Positions 31,728 to 40,615 are shown, numbered from the stretch's first letter. The stretch is DNA of 48,860 bases from Proteiniclasticum sp. (GCF_003514505.1 NZ_DOPX01000022.1:1-48860), one strand, 5' to 3'. Numbers and translations are program-made. Notes: generated from the letters alone by a model not told the origin.

Positions 31728-32829
31728 TGATGAAAGAATGGCTGTGGAGCACCTGAAGGTGCTGCTTCTAAAAACAGGAAAGATCAAAGAGCAGGATTTG
31801 GTGAGCTTTACCAACCCCATGGATGCCATACACTATATTGAAAAAGAGAAGCCCCAGGTGGTCTTTGCAGACATCGAAATGCCCATGGTGTCTGGTATTA
31901 CCCTGGCTTCCAGAGTGAGAAGCTCCTGTCCGGGGATTGAGGTGGTTTTTGTCACTGCCCATAAACAGTACGCGGTGGAAGCCTTCGAGCAGTATGCGCT
32001 GGATTACCTCTTAAAACCCCTTATGCTGGAGCGGGTGAAAAAGACCGTGGAACGCATTGAAGAACGTCTCAAGGAGAAATCGGTGGTTTCTCCGATGGAT
32101 TCTCCGAAGATCCTCATAAAGCTCATGGGTGACGCCGGTACGTTCAAAGACGGGATGATGCTGGATTATAAATGGCGTTCTGGGAAGATCCGGGAGCTCT
32201 TTGTGTTTCTTCTTCATCACAGGCACCGGTTTGTATCCAAGTATGAAATCTTTGAAGCGCTGATTCCGGAGGAGGATCCGGAGAAAAGTTCAGCCACGCT
32301 CAATATGATCCTTTATCGGCTGCGGAATAAACTGCAGCAGCATGATCTACCCATTGTCATCAAGTTTCAGGATGATGCCTATAAACTGGTCTATTCAGAT
32401 GAAGTGCAGGTGGATGTGGACCTTTGGGAGCAGCATCTCAAAACGACCCCCATCATCACCGAGAGCAATCTCAGTACGTGCCTGAACTATATGGCGCTGG
32501 CAGAAGGCCCGTATCTGAAAAATCTTGATTATCCATGGCTTGCGGACCAGCATGAGATCTATCGGGAGAAATATCTGGAAAGACTGAGAAAAATCGGCGA
32601 TTTTTATTTTAATCACCGTTACTATGAGGACGCCCTGGAAATTTACCGGAAAGTATATAAGGAAGAACCGCTCCATGAGTGGCTGAATATCAGGCTTCTG
32701 GAAATCATGGGGCTGCTCCGGAATGAACGGGGGAGAATGCATCTGTTTGAAGAAATGAAGGAAACCTATGAGGCATTAGGTGTCCCACTTCCCTCGGCGG
32801 TGCTGGACTTCTACAATAAACAATCCTAG
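31708..32829 (+). CDS. Response regulator with winged helix and BTAD domain
   Basis: Partner of the preceding kinase, 373 aa. The receiver (about 1-120) has LIDDERMAVEHL, the Asp in VVFADIEMPMVSG and the Lys in DYLLKPLM. A winged-helix (about 145-230; KIRELFVFLLHHRHRFVSKYEIFEAL, TLNMILYRLRNKLQ) and a helical BTAD-like domain (about 240-373) with TPR-like repeats follow. This receiver-wHTH-BTAD order is that of SARP-like regulators found with LytS/DISM kinases in Firmicutes. Target genes are not evident in the window. Confidence 0.88.
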   Translation: MKYVLIDDERMAVEHLKVLLLKTGKIKEQDLVSFTNPMDAIHYIEKEKPQVVFADIEMPMVSGITLASRVRSSCPGIEVVFVTAHKQYAVEAFEQYALDYLLKPLMLERVKKTVERIEERLKEKSVVSPMDSPKILIKLMGDAGTFKDGMMLDYKWRSGKIRELFVFLLHHRHRFVSKYEIFEALIPEEDPEKSSATLNMILYRLRNKLQQHDLPIVIKFQDDAYKLVYSDEVQVDVDLWEQHLKTTPIITESNLSTCLNYMALAEGPYLKNLDYPWLADQHEIYREKYLERLRKIGDFYFNHRYYEDALEIYRKVYKEEPLHEWLNIRLLEIMGLLRNERGRMHLFEEMKETYEALGVPLPSAVLDFYNKQS

Positions 32830-32834
32830 AATGG

Positions 32835-32877
32835 AAAAGGACCAGCGGCTCGTGAAAAGCAACTGGTCCTTTTTTTG
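32835..32877 (+). terminator. Terminator after the BTAD regulator
   Basis: An 8-bp stem (32838-32845 with 32863-32870) is followed by eight T residues. Convergent with the next gene. Confidence 0.85.
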
Positions 32878-32881
32878 ATTC

Positions 32882-33406
32882 TTACTTAGAATTCTTTTTT
32901 TCTGGGAGTTTTTTTACTGGAATTTTCTTGAAGCTTGCTTTTTTGTCTTTTCCAAAGCTCTTCATCATAAACCAGTAGTAGGCCTGCGTGATGCCATTTC
33001 GGATCATTCTCCAGGTAACCTGCAGGACAAATCCTGCAATGATGGAGAGGAGGATGCCCATATAGAAGTTGTAGTAAGGATCCACATCCTTAAGATCATA
33101 AATATAGATTTCCCAACGTTTCAGGAAGAATACCACCTGCGAGGCCAGGATTCCCACGGTCATGACTCTGGCAATAATGGGCAGCTTCATGAAAAAGAGA
33201 ATCAGAATAATGAGTCCCAAGGCTCCATAGAGGAACAGGTAGGAATCAAAAAGCTCGGGAAGTGGTTTGATTTCAAGAACAGTCAGCGGATCCCAGTTGT
33301 AGATGTACACTTCACCGATGGTGTGTGCCACAAAAAATAAAAGCATGGGAATCAGCCGTACTATGAACGCCTGGATGAACCAGATTGTTTTCCAAAGGTA
33401 TTTCAT
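32882..33406 (-). CDS. Hypothetical four-helix membrane protein
   Basis: Not recognised, 174 aa. Four membrane helices at about residues 8-28, 58-75, 78-95 and 115-135 are seen. The C-terminal about 35 residues are very basic (KSFGKDKKASFKKIPVKKLPEKK) and should face the cytoplasm. The ribosome site TTGGAGG precedes ATG, and an extended -10 promoter lies upstream. Confidence 0.75.
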   Translation of the reverse strand: MKYLWKTIWFIQAFIVRLIPMLLFFVAHTIGEVYIYNWDPLTVLEIKPLPELFDSYLFLYGALGLIILILFFMKLPIIARVMTVGILASQVVFFLKRWEIYIYDLKDVDPYYNFYMGILLSIIAGFVLQVTWRMIRNGITQAYYWFMMKSFGKDKKASFKKIPVKKLPEKKNSK

Positions 33407-33439
33407 AAACTAGCCTCCAAAATAATAGCACTACATATC

Positions 33440-33448
33440 ATTATATCA
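33440..33448 (-). promoter_or_regulatory. Extended -10 promoter of the membrane protein gene
   Basis: On the minus strand TGATATAAT gives an extended -10 (TGnTATAAT). The -35 region is poor, as is usual for this class. Confidence 0.5.
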
Positions 33449-33597
33449 TGAATAGAAGGCTTCAGCTGATTTTTCTGTAGAAGCCTTTCTCATTTCATTC
33501 TTTTCAAGTATACCTCAGGCATTTAAGTTTTTCCAAGAGAAATCCTGAAAATCTTCTTAAAGATGGACCCATGAGACTCTTGTTATGTAGGATTGAA

Positions 33598-33639
33598 GAT
33601 GCAGCCAGAAAAAGAAGCTCTTTTCTGGCTGCATCTTTT
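33598..33639. terminator. Strong hairpin terminator
   Basis: A perfect 15-bp stem (33598-33612 with 33621-33635) is followed on the plus strand by four T residues. It lies just after the stop of the minus-strand small membrane protein gene. Confidence 0.7.
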
Positions 33640-33648
33640 CAAAGTCGT

Positions 33649-33846
33649 CTAGGGGATTCTGCTTTTTACATAGCGGAACAGGAGAAGAAGACCTGTAAGG
33701 ATCAGCAGCACAAGGAGCAGCGTGAAAAGTCTTTCCTGCATAGAACCGTCAGCCAGAAGCACTGGACCGATACCGAAGAATGTCACCAGAAGAAACGCTG
33801 TGAGAAACAGAAGATTCACCAGAAGATGAAGCGGTTTTCTCGTCAC
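33649..33846 (-). CDS. Small two-helix membrane protein (65 aa)
   Basis: Unknown function. Starts GTG at 33846 behind a GGGAGGTG site. Two hydrophobic helices (about 8-30 and 40-58) are joined by a short loop (ADGSMQERL). The tail FRYVKSRIP is basic. It ends directly before a strong hairpin, which supports a real transcription unit. Confidence 0.65.
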   Translation of the reverse strand: MTRKPLHLLVNLLFLTAFLLVTFFGIGPVLLADGSMQERLFTLLLVLLILTGLLLLFRYVKSRIP

Positions 33847-34034
33847 AAGGATGCACCTCCCGTTTGTCTTTTCTTCTATTGTACTGAAATTAGAAGAGAA
33901 AATAAAGGCAGGACGGGTATCACCCAGAGAAATGTATGATAAAATAAAAAGTGGGCATTAAGCCGATTTTAAAGTGCAGAAGGTATACTGTGTGAAACAG
34001 TATGGAATTTTAAGAAAGTTGGGTGTTAAGAGCA

Positions 34035-34859
34035 ATGAAATTAATTGATAAGCTGGACCGGCTGGTTTCAAAATTCGCCGTCCGGGATTTAATGAAATAT
34101 GTGATGCTGGGATCTTTCCTGGTGTTCCTGGTGGATATGACTTCCAATGGTCTTCTCAGTGCGTTTCTATATTTCAACAGAAACCTCATTCTAGAAGGAC
34201 AGGTTTGGAGAGTGCTGACCTTCATCTTTGTGCCAGGATCCTCCAGCTTCTTTGTCATCATCAGTTTCCTGTTTTATTTCTATATTGGCAGGGTGCTGGA
34301 GATGGCCTGGGGAACCACAAGGTTTAATACCTACTACTTCCTTGGAGTGCTCATGTCCGTCATCGCAGGATTCTTTATTGGAGTCACCACCACTTATTAT
34401 CTCAATATGACTCTGTTTTTGGCCTATGCAGCCACCTTCCCGGACAGCCAGGTGAATCTTTACTTTGTTCTGCCCATCAAAGTGAAGTTTCTTGGACTTC
34501 TCTATGGAGCCTTCATCGTGGTGGAATTCATCAGCGCTACTATGGCTGGCAGAATCGCCATCGGCGTGTCTTTGTTGAACTTCCTTCTTTTCTTCGGTCC
34601 TGGGTTCATGAAGGTGCAAAACAGAAGAAGCAAGACCCAGAAGATCCGGCGGAACATCGAAGTGGCAAAATATACCACAAGAGTCCAGTCCATTCATAAA
34701 TGCACCACCTGCGGCATCACAGAAAAAGATGATCCCAATATAGAGTTCAGATACTGCAGCAAGTGTGAAGGCAACTATGAATACTGTGAGAAGCATATCA
34801 GAAATCACGAGCATAAATCCAAGATCATCCAGATGGAAGACCGTAGAAGAGAGTCCTAA
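34035..34859 (+). CDS. Rhomboid-like membrane protein with Cys/His-rich tail
   Basis: Predicted inactive or divergent rhomboid, 274 aa. Five or six helices (about 25-215) include the rhomboid-like TFIFVPG and FYIGRVLEMAWGTTRFNTYYFLG segments. The protease GxSG serine motif is not found: the equivalent stretch reads FIGVTTTYYLNMTLFLAYAATFPD. No matching catalytic His is seen. The cytoplasmic tail (about 220-274) has CTTC, CSKC and EYCEKHIRNHEH, a probable zinc-binding module. ATG at 34035 is preferred to GTG at 34023, though its ribosome site is weak. This architecture suggests a rhomboid pseudoprotease or membrane scaffold rather than a protease. Confidence 0.75.
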   Translation: MKLIDKLDRLVSKFAVRDLMKYVMLGSFLVFLVDMTSNGLLSAFLYFNRNLILEGQVWRVLTFIFVPGSSSFFVIISFLFYFYIGRVLEMAWGTTRFNTYYFLGVLMSVIAGFFIGVTTTYYLNMTLFLAYAATFPDSQVNLYFVLPIKVKFLGLLYGAFIVVEFISATMAGRIAIGVSLLNFLLFFGPGFMKVQNRRSKTQKIRRNIEVAKYTTRVQSIHKCTTCGITEKDDPNIEFRYCSKCEGNYEYCEKHIRNHEHKSKIIQMEDRRRES

Positions 34860-34952
34860 TACTCCTCTAAAACCTTTCTAGCAGAGTGATTTCACTTTAA
34901 GCTGAATTTTTTGAATTTGAGTTAAATTCACGTTCTTTTTCCGTAAAAGTCA

Positions 34953-34981
34953 TTGATTTTGGAAAAAGAACTGATTATACT
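34953..34981 (+). promoter_or_regulatory. Promoter in the rhomboid-VWA intergenic region
   Basis: TTGATT and TATACT are separated by exactly 17 bases. No ORF follows before the terminator at 35147-35185, so it probably drives a non-coding leader or small RNA. Confidence 0.65.
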
Positions 34982-34987
34982 AAATTC

Positions 34988-35185
34988 GTGGTGCATGGAT
35001 TGCACTGTGGAGATGAAGCGGGGCATCCGGATCTTTAAAGAAGACTGGTGCTGCCAAAGTAGTCTCAACATTCTATGTGCCTAGCGAAAAGGAATCCCTT
35101 CAGCTAGGCTCATAACATCCATTGACATAGATTCAGATAAAATGGGACCTTTCGGAGAAAAAACGGAGGGTTTCTTTTTTTGGGA
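34988..35185 (+). ncRNA. Candidate structured RNA, about 195 nt
   Basis: A promoter (34953-34981) and a terminator (35147-35185) bracket about 195 bases without a credible ORF. A central hairpin has 7-bp arms GCCTAGC and GCTAGGC (about 35080-35114), with an inner AAGG/CCTT pairing. It may be a small RNA or an attenuated leader of the VIT/VWA gene starting at 35281. No known riboswitch core was recognised. Confidence 0.45.
35147..35185 (+). terminator. Terminator of the candidate RNA
   Basis: An 8-bp stem with two G-T pairs (35147-35154 with 35164-35171) encloses an A-rich loop and is followed by TTTCTTTTTTT. Confidence 0.6.
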
Positions 35186-35280
35186 AGAATCTAAAAGAAA
35201 CTCAACATTTTGCTTTAAAGGTTGGTCCCACTTCGCGTATAATAGTACTAACAGATTGCCTTGTTAAGGAGGTTCTACAG

Positions 35281-37674
35281 ATGATGAAAAAATATGGTCT
35301 TTCCACAAAAGACAACAGGAAGGTAAAACTCAACCGCCTGGAGGTCACGGGAAATATTTGTGGAGAGTACATTGAATACACCATTTCCCAGGATTATAAA
35401 AACATCTCCGGAGAGAATATGGAGGGAGTCTATAGTTTCCCTGTGCCATCCACATCCCTCATCACAGGTATCGAAGTAAATCTGGGCGGCCGGAACCTGA
35501 AAGCCATGGTGGAGGAGCGGGACTCTGTGATCAAAACCCTGAAAGAGAGTCAGGAGCAGGGCATCAATACATTGGCTCTGGAACAGAAGGACGATGAGTA
35601 TTTCACCATCACCATCGGAAACATTCTGCCCAATGAGAAGGTCAATGTGAGAATCAGCTACATGGATCAGCTGACCTATGAGGATGATACCCTTTCTCTG
35701 TACATTCCATCGGTGATGGATCCTGTGTATTATCGGGAAGAGGATGAGGAAGAAGAGGAGCTCGAGGAGGAGCTTGATTTTTATCTGTCTCTTCTGGTGG
35801 AGTCCTATTCCAAGATGGCCTTCAAGTCTCCAAGTCATAAGATCAAGGTGGAAAGAGAAGATGATACCTTATCCAAGGTCACCGTGACCAAGGGACAGAC
35901 TCTCGATCATGACTTCATTCTGACCCTTCGGGAAGAGCATCCTCAGACCGCTGCAGGTATGGGGTACAGCTATTATGAGGACGAGACAGAAAAGTCCATC
36001 CTCATGCTGAAACTGGTGCCCACCCTGCCGGATATCCCGGTGGAATACACCACAAACTACTCTTTCATTCTGGATACTTCCGTATCCATGGAAGGCTTTA
36101 AGCTGGAGGAAGCGAAAAACGCCATGCTCATCGCCCTTCGAAGTTTGGAAGAGGGAGATAAGTTCAATCTCATCGCCTATAATGAAGAGATCTATAAGTT
36201 CTCGCCTTCCGGAAAAGTGAAGTTCACCAAGGAGAATCTGGAAGCGGCCACGGAGTGGATTGAATCCCTCACCACAAGAGAAGGAGAATGCACCTTCGAA
36301 GCGCTGAAGGATGCCATCCGGGAAGGGGAGCTGGAAGAAGAGGAGAGCACTATTTTCCTGTTCACGGATGATTCTGTGGCAGAGGAAGATGAGATCCTTG
36401 AATATGTGCGCACGAACATCGGGCAGCACAGAATCTTCCCCATCGGCATGGACACAGAAGTGAACAGCTACTTCATCAACCGTTTGGCGGAAGTGGGCAA
36501 TGGACGCCCTGAGTTCATTGAGGAGGGAGAAAGAATCGATGATATCATTCTCCGTCAGTTCAACAGAATCCATAATCCGCAGCTGGACGTGACTGAAATT
36601 GATTTTGGGGATATGGTGGTGGAAAAAACCTATCCGGGTACCATTACCTATCTTTATGACCGAGAACCCTTCACCATCTTTGCCCTGGTGGATGGCGTCA
36701 TCAGCGGAAGCATTGACATCCGCGGTGTGGTGGATGAAACAGACTACACCATGCACATCGACCTGGACAAACTGGAGATAGAGGAAAACTCTCAGCTCAT
36801 CCGCAAAGTATGGGCCAGAAAGAGAATTGAGTCTCTGGTGGAAAAGGAGCGCTTTGCAAGAGGTGTGGAGGAAGAGCAGATTAAGGAAGAGATTCTGGCT
36901 CTTTCCAAAGAGTATTCCATCCTTTCGAAGGAAACCAGCTTCATCATGATGGAGACCATAGAAGATCCGGTCATGGGGATGGGTCTCAATAAGATTGTCC
37001 CCATGGAAATGACAGAGTCCACCATGAAGAATCTGGCCAGAGGCTACTTCCTGGATGAGGCAGCGTACAGCTTTGATGTGAACATCAGAGAAAAGATGGC
37101 GGTGACAGGACTCACCCACAAGGAAGCAAAGATGGCCATCAAGTATGACCGGGATAATCTCTTAAGAATTCTTGCGAAGAATCAGCAGGCAGACGGATCC
37201 TTCCTGGAGATCGGCGAAGAGACCGAAGGGGACATTCTGGAAACCACCTTAAGAAGTCTTCTGGCGTTCCTGGTGGGCACAGAGACCACCACTTTCTACC
37301 TGAACAATGTGTCCAAGGCGCTGAGGTATGTCATCAATACCATGAAGAAGGATGAGAGCCTCATCACGGAAAGAAACTATATGCTCCTTCGTATCGCCTA
37401 TGACCTGGCTGAGAAGAAGAATCTTCTAAAAGGCAAGGTCCGGGACGTGAACAAAGAGCTGGTGGACTATATTTCTGACATGAAGTACAGAGAGTCTTTG
37501 GAGGAAGTGTCGGATCTTGTGTATCGAGCATCCCCCACCCAGAAGAAATTCATCATGGCGGGCACTCTGAACATCACAAAATCCTATGTGGAGAATGCCC
37601 ATGAGATTTTTGAGCTGGACATCAGAAAGAACATCAAGAACATCGCAAACCTGGCCATGGCCAAAGCGCTGTAG
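35281..37674 (+). CDS. VIT and VWA domain protein
   Basis: Large 797-aa protein. The N-terminal VIT domain (about 10-140) has GEYIEYTISQDYKN and GVYSFPVPSTSLITGIEV. A VWA domain (about 255-430) follows with the metal-ion-dependent adhesion site DTSVSMEG and FLFTDDSV. The rest (about 430-797) is mainly helical and unassigned. VIT-VWA proteins resemble inter-alpha-trypsin inhibitor heavy chains. No signal peptide or anchor is present, so here it is probably intracellular and may bind protein partners through the metal site. AAGGAGGTT lies before ATG. Preceded by a candidate attenuated leader. Confidence 0.9.
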   Translation: MMKKYGLSTKDNRKVKLNRLEVTGNICGEYIEYTISQDYKNISGENMEGVYSFPVPSTSLITGIEVNLGGRNLKAMVEERDSVIKTLKESQEQGINTLALEQKDDEYFTITIGNILPNEKVNVRISYMDQLTYEDDTLSLYIPSVMDPVYYREEDEEEEELEEELDFYLSLLVESYSKMAFKSPSHKIKVEREDDTLSKVTVTKGQTLDHDFILTLREEHPQTAAGMGYSYYEDETEKSILMLKLVPTLPDIPVEYTTNYSFILDTSVSMEGFKLEEAKNAMLIALRSLEEGDKFNLIAYNEEIYKFSPSGKVKFTKENLEAATEWIESLTTREGECTFEALKDAIREGELEEEESTIFLFTDDSVAEEDEILEYVRTNIGQHRIFPIGMDTEVNSYFINRLAEVGNGRPEFIEEGERIDDIILRQFNRIHNPQLDVTEIDFGDMVVEKTYPGTITYLYDREPFTIFALVDGVISGSIDIRGVVDETDYTMHIDLDKLEIEENSQLIRKVWARKRIESLVEKERFARGVEEEQIKEEILALSKEYSILSKETSFIMMETIEDPVMGMGLNKIVPMEMTESTMKNLARGYFLDEAAYSFDVNIREKMAVTGLTHKEAKMAIKYDRDNLLRILAKNQQADGSFLEIGEETEGDILETTLRSLLAFLVGTETTTFYLNNVSKALRYVINTMKKDESLITERNYMLLRIAYDLAEKKNLLKGKVRDVNKELVDYISDMKYRESLEEVSDLVYRASPTQKKFIMAGTLNITKSYVENAHEIFELDIRKNIKNIANLAMAKAL

Positions 37675-38139
37675 AATATTGAGCATCTGGAGCCTTAGAG
37701 GGGAGAGGAGAATGCCTTTCCTACTCCAAGGCTCTTTTTCATGGGAAAAAACGCATCGGGAAAATTCATAGAGAATTTACCACTTGAACCGTGAGCATAG
37801 ATTGGTCCAAATTTATCTGTTATAGGGGCAAGTAAAGCGGATAGTCATCACGAGTGTATAAATACAGATGAAAAAATGAACATGGCGAGTTAAATTTTTA
37901 TCATGGATTTCTAAATTTGTACATAAATTTTTCATATGATGCAGATCAAACTGTCAACTATCCACAGGATAAAGTTCTCCCGGGAAGGGAAGAAGAGAGG
38001 CTCCCTTGAACTCCTGTAGAGGGTGACATAGAATGGGGATATAGAAATAGAAGAGCTTTGGTTGTTGCTTTCTGGTGAAATAGGGTGTTGCCACATATCC
38101 AATATGTTATTTCTTTGACGATCACGGAGGATGAGAAAG
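37675..38139. other. Intergenic region before the surface protein gene
   Basis: Holds the terminator at 37689-37739; the rest is A+T-rich without a supportable ORF. A small palindrome CATAT-CCA-ATATG lies near 38095. No confident promoter for the surface protein gene was found. Confidence 0.5.
37689..37739 (+). terminator. Terminator of the VIT/VWA gene
   Basis: GAGCCTT (37690-37696) pairs with AAGGCTC (37728-37734), with a partly paired inner region, followed by five T residues. Confidence 0.75.
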
Positions 38140-40560
38140 ATGAAAAGAAACAAGAGCATCAGAGTCTTTCTGGGGATTCTTCTGACTGCCTTTCTGCTGA
38201 TTCCGAGCGGACTGTCCATTAAAGCGGAGGACCATTCAGAGCCTTCCGAAGAGGCACCCCCAGCGGCTGTGCTGGAAGAAGCATCCGTAGAAGAAGCGCC
38301 AGTGGTGGTAGAAGAGAAGGAAATGCTGCCAGTGGAGGAAACAGAACCTGCAGCAGAACTGCCACAAGAAGAGATGGAAGAACAACTGCCTGAAGAAGTG
38401 GTGAAAGAAGAGGAAACGTTGCCTCCTGTAGAGGCTCAAGAACCACCACCTCCTTCAGAGGAAAAGGAGCAAGTGGAGCTGCCTATTGAGGAGGTTCCAG
38501 TAGAAGAGAGTAAGGAGGATCTTCCTGAGGAGAAGACGCCTGTACCTGTATTAGAGAAGACCCTGGATCTTTCCACCTATCATGGGGATCTGGGTGCCCT
38601 GAACTTTATGCAGTACATGGAATGGATGAAGTATTTCTGTATGGGGCTGGACCTGCCTGACGATGGTTCACATCCCCTGGGGTTTCTTGCAGGCATCGTA
38701 GAACTTCTAGGGATCGATCCTTTGGAGATGCTGAATGAGAACCTTAAAATGCTGACCATTAAAAAACACTGGTATGACGGGGAGGACCCATTAAGACCAC
38801 ATTATGTCGTTGCAACGCTTCTTGCCAACGGAGAAACCGCTGCATACCTGCCTTTACTAAAAGGAACAGGCTATGAGCTTCAGCTGTATCTGCCCAGTAA
38901 AGATCAGGATGGAAATGCCATCACCTATACGGTGGAGGAAGAAGTGCCCCACGGATACATCGGTATTGTAGAGAAGGACGGAAACACCTTCCATCTGCAT
39001 AACCACAAAGCCATGATGCTTTCTGTGGAGAAAATCTGGATGGAGGATGTGGAGGAAATCAGACCAGCATCCATCACCTATGAAGTGCTGGCAAATGGCG
39101 CTGTTTATGGCGAAGAACGGATGCTGTCAGAAGAAGAGAACTGGAAAGAAGCATTTCTTGTCCCTCAATATGATGAAGAGGGAGAGATCAGTTACTCGCT
39201 GAAAGAAGAGCCCTTGGAAGGCTATGTCACCACCTATGAAGAAGGTATGCCTGTGGAAGCTGCAAGGACCATGGAAGGAGAAGAAGACTGCGAGCACTAT
39301 AAGACCCTTTCCATGAAGATCGTGAATACCTTCACCAATGAGAAAGAGATTACCGTCAAGAAGGTCTGGGTGGATGAGTCTCTGGAAATGAGACCACAGA
39401 CCCTGGAGATCATGCTTCATCAGGATGGAGAGCACTATGAGACCCTGATCATGGCAGGACCAGATTGGGAAGAGAAGAGAACCGTTCCTGTGTATGATAT
39501 GGAGACCTTTGAGAAGCATCTTTATGAGGTCATGGAAGAGGAAGTGCCTGAAGGCTATGAAGCTTCTGTGGAGGGCATGACGGTCACGAACAAATGGATC
39601 GGCATCATCGAGTATGTCACCATCTCCGGTGAGAAAACCTGGATGGATGATGGAGAAGACAGGCCAGAATCTATTACGGTGCATCTCATGGATGGCGATA
39701 GGACGGTGGACACCAAAACCGTGAAAGAGGTGGAAGGCAGCTGGACCTACAGCTTCAAAGCACCGAAGTATGACAGCGAGGAGAATCCCATCAGCTACAC
39801 GGTGAAAGAGGAACCTGTTCCTGGATATGAGACCCTTCAGGGCGAAGGATATGATCTCATCAACAGAAGAGCAGAACTTATCGACATCTCTGGGGAAAAG
39901 ACCTGGGATGACTTAAGAGGAAGACCAGCCTCCATTACAGTAGCGCTCTACCGCGGTGAGGAGAAGATGGAGGAGAAGACGGTCACGAAGAACGAAGAAG
40001 ACAAATGGCTCTACACCTTTGAGGATGTGCCTGGGTTTGACGACATGGGCATGCCATACAGCTACAGCGTGAAAGAGAACTATCTCATGGGCTATGATGT
40101 GGAATACAGCGGTTATAACATCAAGAACATTCAGCAGAGAGCAACCCTGAGGATTCTGAAGGTCAATGACATCAATCAGCCGCTTTCCGGAGCTGTTTTT
40201 GAAGTGCGTACTTCACAAGGAGAGGTCCTTGGCACTCTGACTACTGGCGAAGATGGTACAGCCACCATGATGCTGCCTCTTGGCATTTATAGAGTGGTGG
40301 AGATCAAAGCACCCGCTGGCTATGAGCTGGGAAACATCAACCGCATGGTGATTCTCTTTAACAAGAATCAGACAGTCACCACTGAAATTGTCAATGAATT
40401 TGGCGAAATTGAGGATGTGGATCCACTGCCACTGCCTGAGGACGATGACACCAACAGTCTTCCACAGACAGGAGAAGCCTCCAGCAGTGCATTCTATGTG
40501 CTGGGACTGTTCAGCCTCATGGTGGGCAGCCAGGCATTGAGACGGAGGAAAGAAAGATAA
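38140..40560 (+). CDS. Cna-B-repeat surface protein with LPQTG anchor
   Basis: Cell-wall-anchored adhesin-like protein, 806 aa. A signal peptide (about 1-32; FLGILLTAFLLIPSGLSIKAED) precedes a Glu/Pro-rich stalk (about 35-140). A unique region follows (about 145-200), then about five Cna-B domains. These have variations of ITVKKVWVDE, GEKTWMDD and ISYTVKEE at regular spacing. A SpaA-like domain (about 670-755; RILKVNDINQPLSGAVFEV, KAPAGYELG) follows. The end has LPQTGE, a hydrophobic helix and RRRKER, the sortase signal. Cna-B domains often carry self-formed isopeptide bonds. ATG at 38140 has GGAGG nine bases upstream; ATG at 38131 is too close. No sortase gene is in the window. Confidence 0.95.
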   Translation: MKRNKSIRVFLGILLTAFLLIPSGLSIKAEDHSEPSEEAPPAAVLEEASVEEAPVVVEEKEMLPVEETEPAAELPQEEMEEQLPEEVVKEEETLPPVEAQEPPPPSEEKEQVELPIEEVPVEESKEDLPEEKTPVPVLEKTLDLSTYHGDLGALNFMQYMEWMKYFCMGLDLPDDGSHPLGFLAGIVELLGIDPLEMLNENLKMLTIKKHWYDGEDPLRPHYVVATLLANGETAAYLPLLKGTGYELQLYLPSKDQDGNAITYTVEEEVPHGYIGIVEKDGNTFHLHNHKAMMLSVEKIWMEDVEEIRPASITYEVLANGAVYGEERMLSEEENWKEAFLVPQYDEEGEISYSLKEEPLEGYVTTYEEGMPVEAARTMEGEEDCEHYKTLSMKIVNTFTNEKEITVKKVWVDESLEMRPQTLEIMLHQDGEHYETLIMAGPDWEEKRTVPVYDMETFEKHLYEVMEEEVPEGYEASVEGMTVTNKWIGIIEYVTISGEKTWMDDGEDRPESITVHLMDGDRTVDTKTVKEVEGSWTYSFKAPKYDSEENPISYTVKEEPVPGYETLQGEGYDLINRRAELIDISGEKTWDDLRGRPASITVALYRGEEKMEEKTVTKNEEDKWLYTFEDVPGFDDMGMPYSYSVKENYLMGYDVEYSGYNIKNIQQRATLRILKVNDINQPLSGAVFEVRTSQGEVLGTLTTGEDGTATMMLPLGIYRVVEIKAPAGYELGNINRMVILFNKNQTVTTEIVNEFGEIEDVDPLPLPEDDDTNSLPQTGEASSSAFYVLGLFSLMVGSQALRRRKER

Positions 40561-40568
40561 GGAAAATC

Positions 40569-40591
40569 AGAAGTGAGAACCGCTCACTTCT
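40569..40591. repeat. Perfect 9-bp inverted repeat after the surface protein
   Basis: AGAAGTGAG pairs with CTCACTTCT, with a 5-base loop. No T run follows, so it is a hairpin before the true terminator at 40616-40646. Confidence 0.6.
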
Positions 40592-40615
40592 GTAAATATC
40601 ATGAGCTACAAAGAG

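Noticed and set aside
33571..33939. Plus-strand ORF of 122 codons over the small membrane protein.
   Set aside because: It crosses a strong terminator hairpin, is Lys/Arg/Gln/His-rich as a shadow, and has no ribosome site; the minus-strand frame has signals and a membrane pattern.
35120..35185. T-box antiterminator, suggested by TGGGACC before the terminator.
   Set aside because: The conserved T-box core around GGTGGNACC is not matched, no specifier stem is seen, and the downstream gene is not amino-acid related.
34988..35185. 6S RNA, suggested by the length of the transcript.
   Set aside because: The 5' and 3' ends do not pair into the closing stem that 6S RNA needs.
35869..37119. Minus-strand open frame of 416 codons opposite the VIT/VWA gene.
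   Set aside because: It is an antisense shadow of a gene with clear domains; composition is atypical and no family is recognisable.
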